The position numbers and the translations under genes were made by a program. The notes below the pieces were generated by a model that saw only the letters and a program-made list of their open reading frames with translations, did not search any database and was not told the DNA's origin. A stretch of DNA of 64,000 nucleotides from Granulibacter bethesdensis (GTDB taxonomy: Bacteria > Pseudomonadota > Alphaproteobacteria > Acetobacterales > Acetobacteraceae): positions 2,243,501 to 2,307,500 of the forward strand of contig NZ_CP018194.1 of the NCBI RefSeq assembly GCF_001889545.1, in the 5' to 3' direction. This document shows, one piece after another, positions 1 to 8,294 of the stretch (the stretch's first letter is position 1; each line of letters begins with the position of its first letter).

Positions 1-217
1 TGGAGTCAGCGGCTTTCTGGCGACCGCCACAGCCCGCGCCGTGATTTTCTCAGCGCTGACCACCGGGACCGCCTTCGGATCACTGGCATTGTCCGAGCAT
101 CCGGGCACGGCCAGCATGGGCAATCTGCTGATGATCAGCCTCGGCTGCACCCTGGTTGCCTCGCTGATCTATATCCCGGCCCTGCTTTCCGGCCTGCGAA
201 GGCAGGGTCAGGCCTGA
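1..217 (+). CDS. hpnN: HpnN-type MMPL/RND hopanoid transporter, C-terminal end (partial)
   Basis: The first 217 bases encode the last 71 residues of a membrane protein whose start lies outside the window. The tail holds the hydrophobic run LLMISLGCTLVASLIYIPAL followed by a short basic end (LRRQGQA), as in the last transmembrane helices of MMPL/RND transporters. The segment GTAFGSLALSEHPGTASMG matches the pattern of HpnN, the inner-membrane RND protein that moves hopanoids to the outer membrane. The hpnL-like and hpnABCD genes nearby support this reading. Its stop overlaps by 10 bases the end of the convergent methyltransferase gene. Only the C-terminus is visible, so another MMPL protein is possible. 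Confidence 0.72.
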   Translation, partial: GVSGFLATATARAVIFSALTTGTAFGSLALSEHPGTASMGNLLMISLGCTLVASLIYIPALLSGLRRQGQA

Positions 218-1149
218 GCACGGATCAGACGGCGCAAAGCGCGTATATCATCCGGGCGGGTGCGGCAGCATCCGCCGATGATCCGTGCTCCGAGACGGAG
301 CCAGCTTCTTGCCTGTTCTGCCCAGTCACCAGGTCGCCTGTGTCCCCAGCAACGGGTCACAGGATCAAATAGCTCTCCGGCATTGGGGTAGACGATCACA
401 GGCAGGCCGCCACGGCGTAAACAGCGGATCAGGGCAGGCACCAGCGCCGGATCGGTACAATTGATCCCGATGGCGGCCACGGAAGGGCAGGCTGCCATTG
501 CCTGCACGCAGCGCCTCAATGGCGTTCCATCGGCGATATGCGTCGCATCCCGCACGGAAAAGCTGATCCATCCCGGCAGACTCAATGCCTGAAGCAAATC
601 CGCAAACGCCAGCGCCTCATCCAGACGTGGTACAGTCTCGCAGGCAATGAGATCGGCCCCGCCCGCCGCAAGCGCACGCATACGGGGACCATGGAACGCC
701 AGATAGCGCGATCGCGACAGGGTATAGCGTCCGGTATATTCCGATCCATCGGCCCGGCATGCGCCATATGGTCCCAGCGAGCCAGCCACCAACGGACGAA
801 TCCGGTTGCGACGCTGCTCCTCCGTCAGACTGGCCCAGACATCATCCCGAACCGAGCAGGCCAGCCGCGCCGCATTGGCCATGACCGCCATAGCCTGCCG
901 CCTTGACAATCCCCTGCGCTGCAACCCCGGCAGACTCAGCTGATAACTGGCGGTTTCGATACAATCCGCCCCGGCCTCCAGATAGGCCCGATGCACCGCC
1001 GCAATCGCTGCAGGATCATCCAGCAGTAAACGACCGGACCAGAGCGGATCATGCAGATCATGCCCGGCACGCTCCAGCTCCGTCGCCAGCGCGCCATCGA
1101 GAATGAGGGGTCGGGCATGCCGGAAGAGAGAAGAGACCAACGCCACCAC
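208..1149 (-). CDS. mmuM: Homocysteine S-methyltransferase family protein
   Basis: This 313-residue protein belongs to the Zn-dependent homocysteine S-methyltransferase family (pfam S-methyl_trans). These enzymes transfer a methyl group from S-methylmethionine or SAM to homocysteine to give methionine. The N-terminus has LILDGALATELE, typical of the barrel's first strand. The predicted zinc cysteines are in GINC (about residue 230) and GGCC (about residue 295). The conserved VAGSLGPYGA segment lies near residue 120. The length matches single-domain MmuM-type enzymes and excludes full MetH. An in-frame TGA lies just upstream, so the start must be GTG at 1149 or 1146 or TTG at 1140; a GGGAGG sequence sits only a few bases before the GTG codons. 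The methyl donor cannot be told from sequence. Confidence 0.85.
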   Translation of the reverse strand: MVALVSSLFRHARPLILDGALATELERAGHDLHDPLWSGRLLLDDPAAIAAVHRAYLEAGADCIETASYQLSLPGLQRRGLSRRQAMAVMANAARLACSVRDDVWASLTEEQRRNRIRPLVAGSLGPYGACRADGSEYTGRYTLSRSRYLAFHGPRMRALAAGGADLIACETVPRLDEALAFADLLQALSLPGWISFSVRDATHIADGTPLRRCVQAMAACPSVAAIGINCTDPALVPALIRCLRRGGLPVIVYPNAGELFDPVTRCWGHRRPGDWAEQARSWLRLGARIIGGCCRTRPDDIRALRRLIRAQA

Positions 1150-1179
1150 ACCCTCCCGTCATCGTCGGCACACATAATT

Positions 1180-2130
1180 TCAGCGTTGCAAGGCCCTTGC
1201 TTCCGTTACTTGCCATCCCAGCAGAATTGGCACGCCAACCAGCAGATCCCGCGCCCGCCGCACCAGAGAAATACCAATGGCAATATCCGGTGGCACACCA
1301 AAGACGCTGCCGAGCGCAACATAGGCAGCTTCCTGCACCCCCAGCAGACCAGGCACCATGAAAGCCCCCGCCACCAGACCGTGCATCATCCCCTCCACCG
1401 CCAACGCGTCGATGAACGGCAATTGCACACCCAACAGATGCGCCGTGAGCCAGGTTGCAACGCCAGATCCCATCCAGGCCAGAAAATGCCAGCCAATCCC
1501 CCTCAGCAGGGCAGGCAGATTGGCAGAGAGCTGGGTCAGCTCCATCTCCAGACAGTCAAGACCATCACCCAGAGCAGGAGCCGCCACTTTGGCAGCCAGC
1601 GCCCGCATCATCGGGCCGACCCCATGGCGCTGCACCCATACCGCGCCCCACCCTGCCAGACCGGCCACCACAACCCCGGCCACTGCCGGGACCAGCAAAG
1701 TGCCGGATGACGTGCTGGCCAGCAGGATCGTCAGCCCGAGCAAGGCAAAAATCAGCTGGGCCAGAAACTCACAGGTGACATCCACAATGGTCGAGGCCGC
1801 CGCGACCGGCCAGCGCAGCCCCCAAAGTGTCGCGGCGCGCGCGCCAAGCACCAGACCCCCGATTTGCGAAAATGGCAGACAGGTGCTGGCGGCATCCCTC
1901 ACCATCCTGCACCAGACCGGCAGCCAGAACGAGACATTGCCGGGCAGCATCTGCCGCCATGCCCGCCCCAGCAGCAGGAAAATCGGCACCTGCAACAGGC
2001 ACAGCAGGCCCAGCCCTTTCCAGCCGATACGGAGCGTGGCACCCAGCACCTGATCCAGCCCGAACCAGCCGATCAGGCCCGTTGCCAGGGCAAAACCCAG
2101 CAGGGCCGCCAAAATCGAAATCCGTCGCAA
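1180..2130 (-). CDS. hpnL: HpnL-like / lysylphosphatidylglycerol synthase-type integral membrane protein
   Basis: A polytopic inner-membrane protein of 316 residues with roughly seven or eight hydrophobic segments. It resembles the lysylphosphatidylglycerol-synthase transmembrane family, including the hopanoid-associated HpnL subgroup. The C-terminal half has GLVAGAFMVPGLLGVQEAAY, characteristic of that family. HpnL's biochemical role is not firmly known; linkage to hopanoid genes is the main evidence for its naming. There is no in-frame ATG or GTG near the 5' end, so translation probably starts at TTG (2128-2130), preceded by GGAG. The gene is divergent from hpnA across about 250 bases. An unrelated flippase-like function is possible. 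Confidence 0.75.
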   Translation of the reverse strand: MRRISILAALLGFALATGLIGWFGLDQVLGATLRIGWKGLGLLCLLQVPIFLLLGRAWRQMLPGNVSFWLPVWCRMVRDAASTCLPFSQIGGLVLGARAATLWGLRWPVAAASTIVDVTCEFLAQLIFALLGLTILLASTSSGTLLVPAVAGVVVAGLAGWGAVWVQRHGVGPMMRALAAKVAAPALGDGLDCLEMELTQLSANLPALLRGIGWHFLAWMGSGVATWLTAHLLGVQLPFIDALAVEGMMHGLVAGAFMVPGLLGVQEAAYVALGSVFGVPPDIAIGISLVRRARDLLVGVPILLGWQVTEARALQR

Positions 2131-2378
2131 ACGCTCCGCCCGCCCAAACCAGCCCGCCAGACCAGTCTGCGGGGAAAAAGAATGGTGCCCGTGCTACACG
2201 AAAGAAAGTTGAAACTCTACACCCGGCAGGACGGTGCAGATATTTCTCCAGAGAGGGCAAAGCAGCATAATTTTGCCCCAATCGAAGGTCGGCTGTAGAA
2301 GGGCATCCGCACGCCAGCCATTCAGCGTGTTCACCCCTTTCAGCGGCAAGGATCACAAAAGCGGATGGGCAGACAGGG
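2131..2378. promoter_or_regulatory. Divergent intergenic region between hpnL-like gene and hpnA, with inverted repeat
   Basis: This 248-base spacer separates two divergent hopanoid-associated genes and should hold both promoters. It contains a perfect 7-base inverted repeat, GGGCAAA (2255-2261) and TTTGCCC (2272-2278), separated by 10 bases that include CATAAT. It could be an operator or a hairpin in the hpnA leader. I cannot assign a clear -35/-10 pair. Nothing in the spacer looks coding. Confidence 0.4.
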
Positions 2379-3413
2379 ATGATCAGTCCGGGACGGGCCT
2401 TCGTAACCGGAACAACCGGCTTTGTCGGTTCCGCCGTCGCGCGCGCATTGCTGCGGCAAGGCTGGGAAGTCAGATTGCTGACACGGCGCGGCTCCGACAC
2501 GCGAAACCTTGCCGGCCTCAGCGCAGAGATCGTGGAGGGCGATCTGTTACGCCCGGACACCATCACGCCGCATCTGGATGGCTGTCAGGCCCTGTTTCAT
2601 GTCGCCGCCGATTACCGAATCTGGGTGCCGGACCCGGAAGCCATGATGCGCGCCAATGTCGATGGCACCGTTGCTCTGCTGCGTGCCGCGCAGAAAGCAG
2701 GAATCGAACGAATCGTCTATTGCAGCTCCGTCGCAGCGCTGGGTCTGATCGGTGACGGCACCCCCTCCACCGAGGATACGCCGAACAGCGAGGCCAAGAC
2801 TGTCGGTATTTACAAAAAATCCAAATACCGGGCCGAACAGGCCGTGCTGCGGCTGGTGGCTGAGGAAGGGGTGCGGGCAGTAATCGTCAATCCCTCCACA
2901 CCGATCGGCCCGCGTGACGTGAAGCCGACACCAACCGGGCGCATGATCCGGGATGCAGCGCTGGGTAAAATGCCCGCCTATCTTGATACCGGTCTGAACG
3001 TCGTTCATGTGGATGACGTCGCAGAGGGACATCTTCTGGCCATGGAGCATGGCGTGCCAGGCGAACGCTATATTCTGGGCGGCACCGACATGCATCTTGC
3101 TGATATTCTGGCCATGGTGGCGCGGGAGGCAGGACGCAAACCGCCGCGCATCCGGCTGAATGAAACCGTACTATGGCCGGTGGCAACAGCCTGCGAAACA
3201 CTGGCGCGCCTCACCGGGATCGAACCGTTGGTCACGCGGGATCACCTGCGCATGGCCCGCAAAAAAATGTTTTTCTCCTCCGCCAAGGCCAGCACCGCTT
3301 TCGGCTGGTCGCCCCGCCCGGCAGAGGAGGCGATTCGTGATGCCGTTGCGTGGTTCCGTGAGAACGATCCTGCATTCACCGCACAGCGGAACCGAAAAGG
3401 AACCGCTGCATGA
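2379..3413 (+). CDS. hpnA: Hopanoid-associated sugar epimerase HpnA
   Basis: A 344-residue extended short-chain dehydrogenase of the NAD-dependent epimerase/dehydratase type. The Rossmann nucleotide-binding motif is GTTGFVGS at residues 10-17. The active-site YxxxK is YKKSK near residue 145, preceded by a serine segment (VYCSSVAALG). HpnA homologues sit in hopanoid clusters and are inferred to act on the sugar part of hopanoid side chains; the substrate is not proven. It is the first gene of hpnABCD, and its stop overlaps the hpnB start (ATGA at 3410). The ATG at 2379 is preceded by AGGG with almost no spacer, so initiation may be weak. Confidence 0.9.
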   Translation: MISPGRAFVTGTTGFVGSAVARALLRQGWEVRLLTRRGSDTRNLAGLSAEIVEGDLLRPDTITPHLDGCQALFHVAADYRIWVPDPEAMMRANVDGTVALLRAAQKAGIERIVYCSSVAALGLIGDGTPSTEDTPNSEAKTVGIYKKSKYRAEQAVLRLVAEEGVRAVIVNPSTPIGPRDVKPTPTGRMIRDAALGKMPAYLDTGLNVVHVDDVAEGHLLAMEHGVPGERYILGGTDMHLADILAMVAREAGRKPPRIRLNETVLWPVATACETLARLTGIEPLVTRDHLRMARKKMFFSSAKASTAFGWSPRPAEEAIRDAVAWFRENDPAFTAQRNRKGTAA

Positions 3414-4543
3414 TCTGGCTGGCCGTCCTGAGCGCGATGATCTGGGTCTATCTGCTGTTTTTCCACGGACAATTCTGGCAAGCCGGTCCGATCCTGCCCC
3501 TTTCCCCTCGTGCATCCACCACACCCGTCACGGTGGTCATCCCGGCGCGGGATGAGGTGGAGAGCATCGCGCGCTGCCTGCGCTCCCTCGCCTTGCAGGA
3601 TCATAGGGCGCTGCATGTCATTCTGGTCGACGATGCCAGCAGTGACGGCACTGGTGACATCGCCCGCGCCATTGCCGCCGAGACTTTCCCCAACCGGCTA
3701 CCCGGCTGGCTTCAGGTCATCACAGGCAAACCACGCCCGGCCGGCTGGAGCGGGAAACTCTGGGCGGTCCATCAGGGTGTTGCCGCCGCACGGAATGATG
3801 TTCTGTTACTGACCGATGCGGATATCGAGCATGCACCGGGCCATGTCGCCTCCCTGCTTGCGCAGATGGAGAACCAGGACCTCGATATGACCAGCGAAAT
3901 GGTGGCGCTGAACGTGGAAAGCTGGCCGGAACGGGCGTTGGTGCCTGCCTTCGTGTTCTTTTTCCAGATGCTGTATCCTTTTGCACGGGTGAATAATCCG
4001 CTCAGCGCCACAGCAGCGGCGGCAGGCGGAACGGTCATGATCCGCCGCCGGGCGCTGGAACGGATCGGCGGGATCGAAAGCCTGCGCGGCGCCTTGATCG
4101 ACGATGTGACCCTCGCCGGCCGAGTCAAGATCGGCGGCCCGATCTGGCTGGGTCATTCCGCACTGGCCCGCTCCATCCGCCCCTATCCACACCCGGCTGA
4201 TATATGGCGGATGATCGCCCGCACCGCTTTCGTGCAGTTGCGATTCTCCTGGACCCTGCTGGTGCTGACAGTGCTTGGTATGCTGATCGTCTGGATCGCA
4301 CCGCCTGCCCTGGCCCTGTTCGGCCATGGCCTGGCGCGCTGGCTCGGGCTTGCCGCCTGGCTCGGAGCCATGGCGAGCTATCTGCCAACGCTGAAACGCT
4401 TTAGCCTCAGCCCGCTCTGGGCGCTGGCACTGCCTGCGATCGCGGGTTTCTATACTGCCGCCACCATCGGCTCCGCCATCGACCACGCGACCGGACGCGG
4501 GGTCCGTTGGAAAAGCCGCGCCTATACGGAGCATGCCGCATGA
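3410..4543 (+). CDS. hpnB: Hopene-associated glycosyltransferase HpnB
   Basis: A 377-residue family-2 glycosyltransferase anchored in the membrane. After an N-terminal hydrophobic helix (MIWLAVLSAMIWVYLLFF) the GT-A domain shows VIPARDEVESI near residue 42, a DDASSDGTGD nucleotide-sugar motif near 75, and the TDADIEH metal-binding motif near 130. Two or three further hydrophobic helices end the protein. HpnB is named from its consistent linkage with squalene/hopanoid genes; the sugar donor and acceptor are not established. It overlaps hpnA by four bases upstream and hpnC downstream (ATGA at 4540), indicating translational coupling. Confidence 0.9.
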   Translation: MIWLAVLSAMIWVYLLFFHGQFWQAGPILPLSPRASTTPVTVVIPARDEVESIARCLRSLALQDHRALHVILVDDASSDGTGDIARAIAAETFPNRLPGWLQVITGKPRPAGWSGKLWAVHQGVAAARNDVLLLTDADIEHAPGHVASLLAQMENQDLDMTSEMVALNVESWPERALVPAFVFFFQMLYPFARVNNPLSATAAAAGGTVMIRRRALERIGGIESLRGALIDDVTLAGRVKIGGPIWLGHSALARSIRPYPHPADIWRMIARTAFVQLRFSWTLLVLTVLGMLIVWIAPPALALFGHGLARWLGLAAWLGAMASYLPTLKRFSLSPLWALALPAIAGFYTAATIGSAIDHATGRGVRWKSRAYTEHAA

Positions 4544-5382
4544 GCGCCTCCCTGACTGAAGACGTGCCGGTCGAGACATGGTCCGGCAAGGATCAGGGGG
4601 ACGAGAATTTCCCCGTCAGCCGCATCGTGCGCCGCAAATGGCGACCGCATGTGAACGCATACTATGCTTTCGCCCGCAATGCCGACGATATTGCCGATAA
4701 TCCTGATCTGTCAGCCAATGAGAAAATCAGCCGGCTGGACCTGATGGAAGCCGTTCTGCTCGGTCATGCCGATCACGGCTCCCCCACCGCCAGCCGCCTG
4801 CGCGACAGCCTTGCCGAAACCGGGATCAATCGGGCGCATGCCACCGATCTGCTGGTGGCCTTTCGCCGCGATGCCATCAAGCATCGCTATGACAGCTGGG
4901 ACGAGCTGATTGATTACTGTCGTTACTCAGCCATGCCGGTTGGTCGCTATATGCTCGATCTGCACGGCGAATCCCGGCAGACATATCCGTCTTCCGATGC
5001 GCTCTGTGCCTCTCTTCAGGTGTTGAACCATCTGCAGGATTGCGGAAAGGATCTGGCGTCTCTGGATCGCTGTTACCTGCCTGCTGACATTCTGGATGCA
5101 AATGGCGCCCGCATTGCCGATCTGCGCCGCTCCAGTTGTTCTCTCCCCTTGCGGCAGGTGCTGGATGACCTGCTGAATCGTACCGAACGGCTGAATGTCG
5201 AGGCGGCTCCCCTCCCTGGATTGACCGCAGACCGCTGGCTTCGGGTAAATGTTGCCATCATCCATCGGTTGGCTGAACGTCTGGCGCAGAGGCTGCGGCA
5301 TGGCGACCCGCTGGCGCGGCGTGTGAAGCTGCGTGGCATCGACATCGCTTTGAGCCTGTTTCAAGGATTGCGCGCCCTATGA
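4540..5382 (+). CDS. hpnC: Squalene synthase-like HpnC (hydroxysqualene synthase)
   Basis: A 280-residue all-alpha squalene/phytoene synthase-family enzyme. In the HpnCDE pathway HpnC converts presqualene diphosphate to hydroxysqualene. The first aspartate-rich motif is ADDIADN about 45 residues in, and the second appears as LQDCGKDL past the middle. An upstream in-frame ATG at 4507 exists, but the start at 4540 gives the exact ATGA overlap with the hpnB stop and is preferred. The hpnC stop in turn overlaps the hpnD start by four bases. The product is a cytosolic or membrane-peripheral enzyme using farnesyl-derived substrates. Confidence 0.92.
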   Translation: MSASLTEDVPVETWSGKDQGDENFPVSRIVRRKWRPHVNAYYAFARNADDIADNPDLSANEKISRLDLMEAVLLGHADHGSPTASRLRDSLAETGINRAHATDLLVAFRRDAIKHRYDSWDELIDYCRYSAMPVGRYMLDLHGESRQTYPSSDALCASLQVLNHLQDCGKDLASLDRCYLPADILDANGARIADLRRSSCSLPLRQVLDDLLNRTERLNVEAAPLPGLTADRWLRVNVAIIHRLAERLAQRLRHGDPLARRVKLRGIDIALSLFQGLRAL

Positions 5383-6227
5383 CTGCCTTGAGTGCTGATG
5401 CCGCCGATCTCGCCCGTGTCGAGGCACTGACCCGTGCCTCCGGCACCTCGTTCTATCAGGGGATGAAGGTGCTGCCTGCGGATCGCCGTCTGGCAATGTA
5501 TGCAATTTATGCCTTCTGCCGCATCGTGGACGACATCGCCGATGAACCTGCCACGCTGGAGGAAAAACGCGCCGGGCTGAATGAATGGCGCGCCCGTATC
5601 GCCGCCCTGTATCGCGGAGAAGCGGATGATCCCGTCACCCGCGTGCTGCTACCGGCGATCCGGACCTTCCGCCTGCGGCAGGATGATTTCCTCGCCGTGA
5701 TCGACGGGATGCAGACCGATGCCGAAACGCAGGTCGTCGCCCCCAGCTGGGCAGAGCTTGATCTGTATTGCGATCAGGTGGCCTCTGCGGTCGGGCGGCT
5801 GTCTGTCAGGGCTTTTGGCGATGAATCAGAAGCCGCGGACAGTGTTGCCCATCATCTGGGCCGCGCCCTGCAATTGACCAATATCCTGCGGGATCTTCAG
5901 GAAGATGCCGCACGCGGGCGGCTTTATCTGCCGCGGGAGTGGCTGGTGGAAGCCGGTGTTCCCCTCGATGCGAGAGCCGCCATGGTCTCCCCGGCGCTGG
6001 AGGGCGTTTGTCGCCGGGTGGTGCAGGTCGCCAAATCCCATTACGCTGATGCTTTCGCGTTCATGGCACAATGCGACCGCCGCGCCATGCGTCCCGCCCG
6101 GCTGATGGCCGCAACCTATCGCGCCATCCTGAACCGGCTGGAACAGGCCGGATGGACTCCTCCCCGCCGGGTCAGCCTCCCCACATGGGAAAAACTCTGG
6201 GTTCTTCTGCGGCATGGACTTGGTTAA
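5379..6227 (+). CDS. hpnD: Presqualene diphosphate synthase HpnD
   Basis: A 282-residue squalene/phytoene synthase-family protein. HpnD condenses two farnesyl diphosphates to presqualene diphosphate, the substrate of the adjacent HpnC. The metal-binding motif VDDIADEP lies near residue 51 and the second, LQEDAARGRLYLP, near residue 173. The substrate-binding YAIYAFCR segment near residue 43 is intact. It is the last gene of hpnABCD here: hpnE, the FAD-dependent desaturase that commonly follows hpnD, is not present. Its TAA lies inside a TTAA shared with the stop of the opposing small membrane-protein gene. Confidence 0.93.
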   Translation: MTALSADAADLARVEALTRASGTSFYQGMKVLPADRRLAMYAIYAFCRIVDDIADEPATLEEKRAGLNEWRARIAALYRGEADDPVTRVLLPAIRTFRLRQDDFLAVIDGMQTDAETQVVAPSWAELDLYCDQVASAVGRLSVRAFGDESEAADSVAHHLGRALQLTNILRDLQEDAARGRLYLPREWLVEAGVPLDARAAMVSPALEGVCRRVVQVAKSHYADAFAFMAQCDRRAMRPARLMAATYRAILNRLEQAGWTPPRRVSLPTWEKLWVLLRHGLG

Positions 6228-6478
6228 CGTCCCGATCTGAGCCGAGCGGCCACGAAAGCCACAACCGCCACAATCAGCAGAAAGCCACCCGCCATGACAA
6301 TCCAGTCATGGGCGGGAAGATCAGTCCCTGGAATCCATACCCAGCCAAACACCAGCCCCCAGATTGCCAGTACTGCCACAATACCAACAGGCAGAACCAA
6401 CGCGAGATGAGACAAGGCACTCCCGGTCGTGGGAGTACCAGTCGTGCCTTCATTATCAGAGCGCCTGTTTGCAGCCAT
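6224..6478 (-). CDS. Small two-helix membrane protein, unknown function
   Basis: I do not recognise this 84-residue protein. The first 22 residues are polar and probably cytoplasmic (MAANRRSDNEGTTGTPTTGS). Two hydrophobic helices follow, about residues 24-46 and 61-79, joined by WVWIPGTDLPAHDW, and it ends in RLRSGR. A strong Shine-Dalgarno (GGAGG, 9 bases before the ATG) supports a real gene. It lies downstream of asnB on the same strand with a gap of about 58 bases and converges on hpnD with shared stop bases. A role in envelope assembly is only a guess from neighbours. Confidence 0.6.
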   Translation of the reverse strand: MAANRRSDNEGTTGTPTTGSALSHLALVLPVGIVAVLAIWGLVFGWVWIPGTDLPAHDWIVMAGGFLLIVAVVAFVAARLRSGR

Positions 6479-6536
6479 GACTGTTCCCTCCTGCTTCCGA
6501 TACGGCTAACGCAGGGAAACACCGTTCGGATGCTCA

Positions 6537-8294
6537 TCAGTCGGCCAGAACCGAAAAGACGTCTCCGTCCATCGATTTCGCTTCAATATGAGCGCGGTGC
6601 CAGAGCGCATAGAACAACAGAATCCAGGCGGCGAATCCCTCCCGACGACCATTCGCATGTCGGAACAGACTGACCACGCGATCAGGACGGGCGATGGCCT
6701 GAATACATCCCTGCCGTGCCACCAGCGGCCCCAGCTCCTGCCCCCGCGCAGCGATCCAGGCGGCGACTGGCACGGTAAAGCCCTGCTTGGCTGCAAAAGG
6801 TCTTGCCTGAGGACTGTGCCGCTCCAGCCAGCGACGAAGAATATATTTGCCTTTGCCATCCTGAACCTTCAACCGGTCCGGCAGGCGGAAAGCCGCTTCG
6901 GCAACACCGGGGTCGAGCAGCGGAGTGCGTCCTTCCACCCCATGCGCCATCAGACAGCGATCCAGCTTCAGCAGCAGATCATGCGGCAGCCAGTCTGTCA
7001 TGTCGGTCTCCTGTGCCGCCGCAAGGCGAGAGCGCAATGGAGAAACACGGCTTTCAGCGGCCGCAATCCCATCCCGCCAGCCAGGCGGAATGGCATGCAG
7101 CACATCCAGACCATCGAAATGCCCTTTCGAGCGCATGACCCGCCCGCCACGCCACCATGGGCGCATTGCGCTGCGATACCGGCCGTAACCGCCGAACAGT
7201 TCGTCCCCTCCCTCACCGGAGAGTACAACCTTCACATCCTCCCTTGCCCGGCGCGCAAGAAACCAGGTGGGGATGATCGCATAATCCGCCGCGGGATCGT
7301 CCATGCAGGCCACGATCTCCGGCAGATGCCGCCAGACCATTGATTCCGTTACCGTCACGGTGCGGTGCTGTGCGCCTGCCGCCGCTGCCAATGCAGCAGC
7401 ATACGCACGCTCATCAGCGGCGCCGGGCACATCAAATCCGGCCGTGAAGGCCAAGACCGGGCTGTCATTCAGCCGTGCCATCAGGCTCAGCACAGTAGCG
7501 CTGTCGATCCCCCCCGACAGAAACATGCCATAAGGCACATCTGCACGCTGATGCAGCGCTACACTTTCTTCCAGTGCGGCATCCAGACGCGCCAGTGCCT
7601 CCTCCTCCCCGATCTCCTCGGCGGGGCCTTCAGGCAAGGCGCTGATGCGGCGGCGATCCAGAATCTGCCCGTCGCGGCAGATCAGCGTCTCGCCCGGCAA
7701 CACACGCTGAATGCCCGGAAAAATCGTATCTGCCCCGGTGGTGAACTGAAGCTGAAGCAGCTCGTTACGCTGGGCCTCGGCAACGTCGCGCTTGACCAGA
7801 CCGGCATCGAGCAGAGCCGAGGGCTGGGAGGCAAAGGCCACTCCCCCTGCCAGCCGGGCCACATAAAGCGGCTTGATCCCGAACGGATCGCGGCTCAGCG
7901 TGACTGTACGCGCGGCACGCTCATGGATTGCAATGGCATACATGCCGCGTAGTCTGGCAGCGTAATCAGGCCCCTCCCGCAGCCAGAGATGCAAGGGCGG
8001 CTCGCAGTCGCTGCCGGTCGAGAACGATACGTCCGGCAGCGTTTCCCTCAGAGCCAGATCGTTATAAATCTCGCCATTGGCCACCAGAGCCGAGGAGCCG
8101 GCGAAAATCGGCTGATCACCCCCTTCCGGATCGACGATGGCCAGACGGGTATGCACCATGGCCACCCGACCGATCTGGGTATGGCCGCTGCCATCCGGAC
8201 CACGATGATGCAAGGCTGTGGCCAGATCGCCCAACAGGGAAGGATCAGGCGCCGCCTGCCCGGAAGCCATAATAACGCCCGCAATGCCGCACAT
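6537..8294 (-). CDS. asnB: Glutamine-hydrolysing asparagine synthase-like amidotransferase
   Basis: A 585-residue two-domain enzyme. The N-terminal class-II glutaminase domain starts MCGIAGV with the catalytic cysteine at position 2. The C-terminal ATP-pyrophosphatase domain carries the PP-loop LSGGIDS near residue 257 and SGEGGDELFGGYGRY near 358. The family either makes asparagine or, when encoded with glycosyltransferases, amidates uronic-acid or other sugars of surface glycans. Here the start overlaps the stop of a GT4 gene, itself overlapping a GT9 gene, so glycan amidation is my preferred role. A general asparagine synthetase cannot be excluded. Confidence 0.85.
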   Translation of the reverse strand: MCGIAGVIMASGQAAPDPSLLGDLATALHHRGPDGSGHTQIGRVAMVHTRLAIVDPEGGDQPIFAGSSALVANGEIYNDLALRETLPDVSFSTGSDCEPPLHLWLREGPDYAARLRGMYAIAIHERAARTVTLSRDPFGIKPLYVARLAGGVAFASQPSALLDAGLVKRDVAEAQRNELLQLQFTTGADTIFPGIQRVLPGETLICRDGQILDRRRISALPEGPAEEIGEEEALARLDAALEESVALHQRADVPYGMFLSGGIDSATVLSLMARLNDSPVLAFTAGFDVPGAADERAYAAALAAAAGAQHRTVTVTESMVWRHLPEIVACMDDPAADYAIIPTWFLARRAREDVKVVLSGEGGDELFGGYGRYRSAMRPWWRGGRVMRSKGHFDGLDVLHAIPPGWRDGIAAAESRVSPLRSRLAAAQETDMTDWLPHDLLLKLDRCLMAHGVEGRTPLLDPGVAEAAFRLPDRLKVQDGKGKYILRRWLERHSPQARPFAAKQGFTVPVAAWIAARGQELGPLVARQGCIQAIARPDRVVSLFRHANGRREGFAAWILLFYALWHRAHIEAKSMDGDVFSVLAD

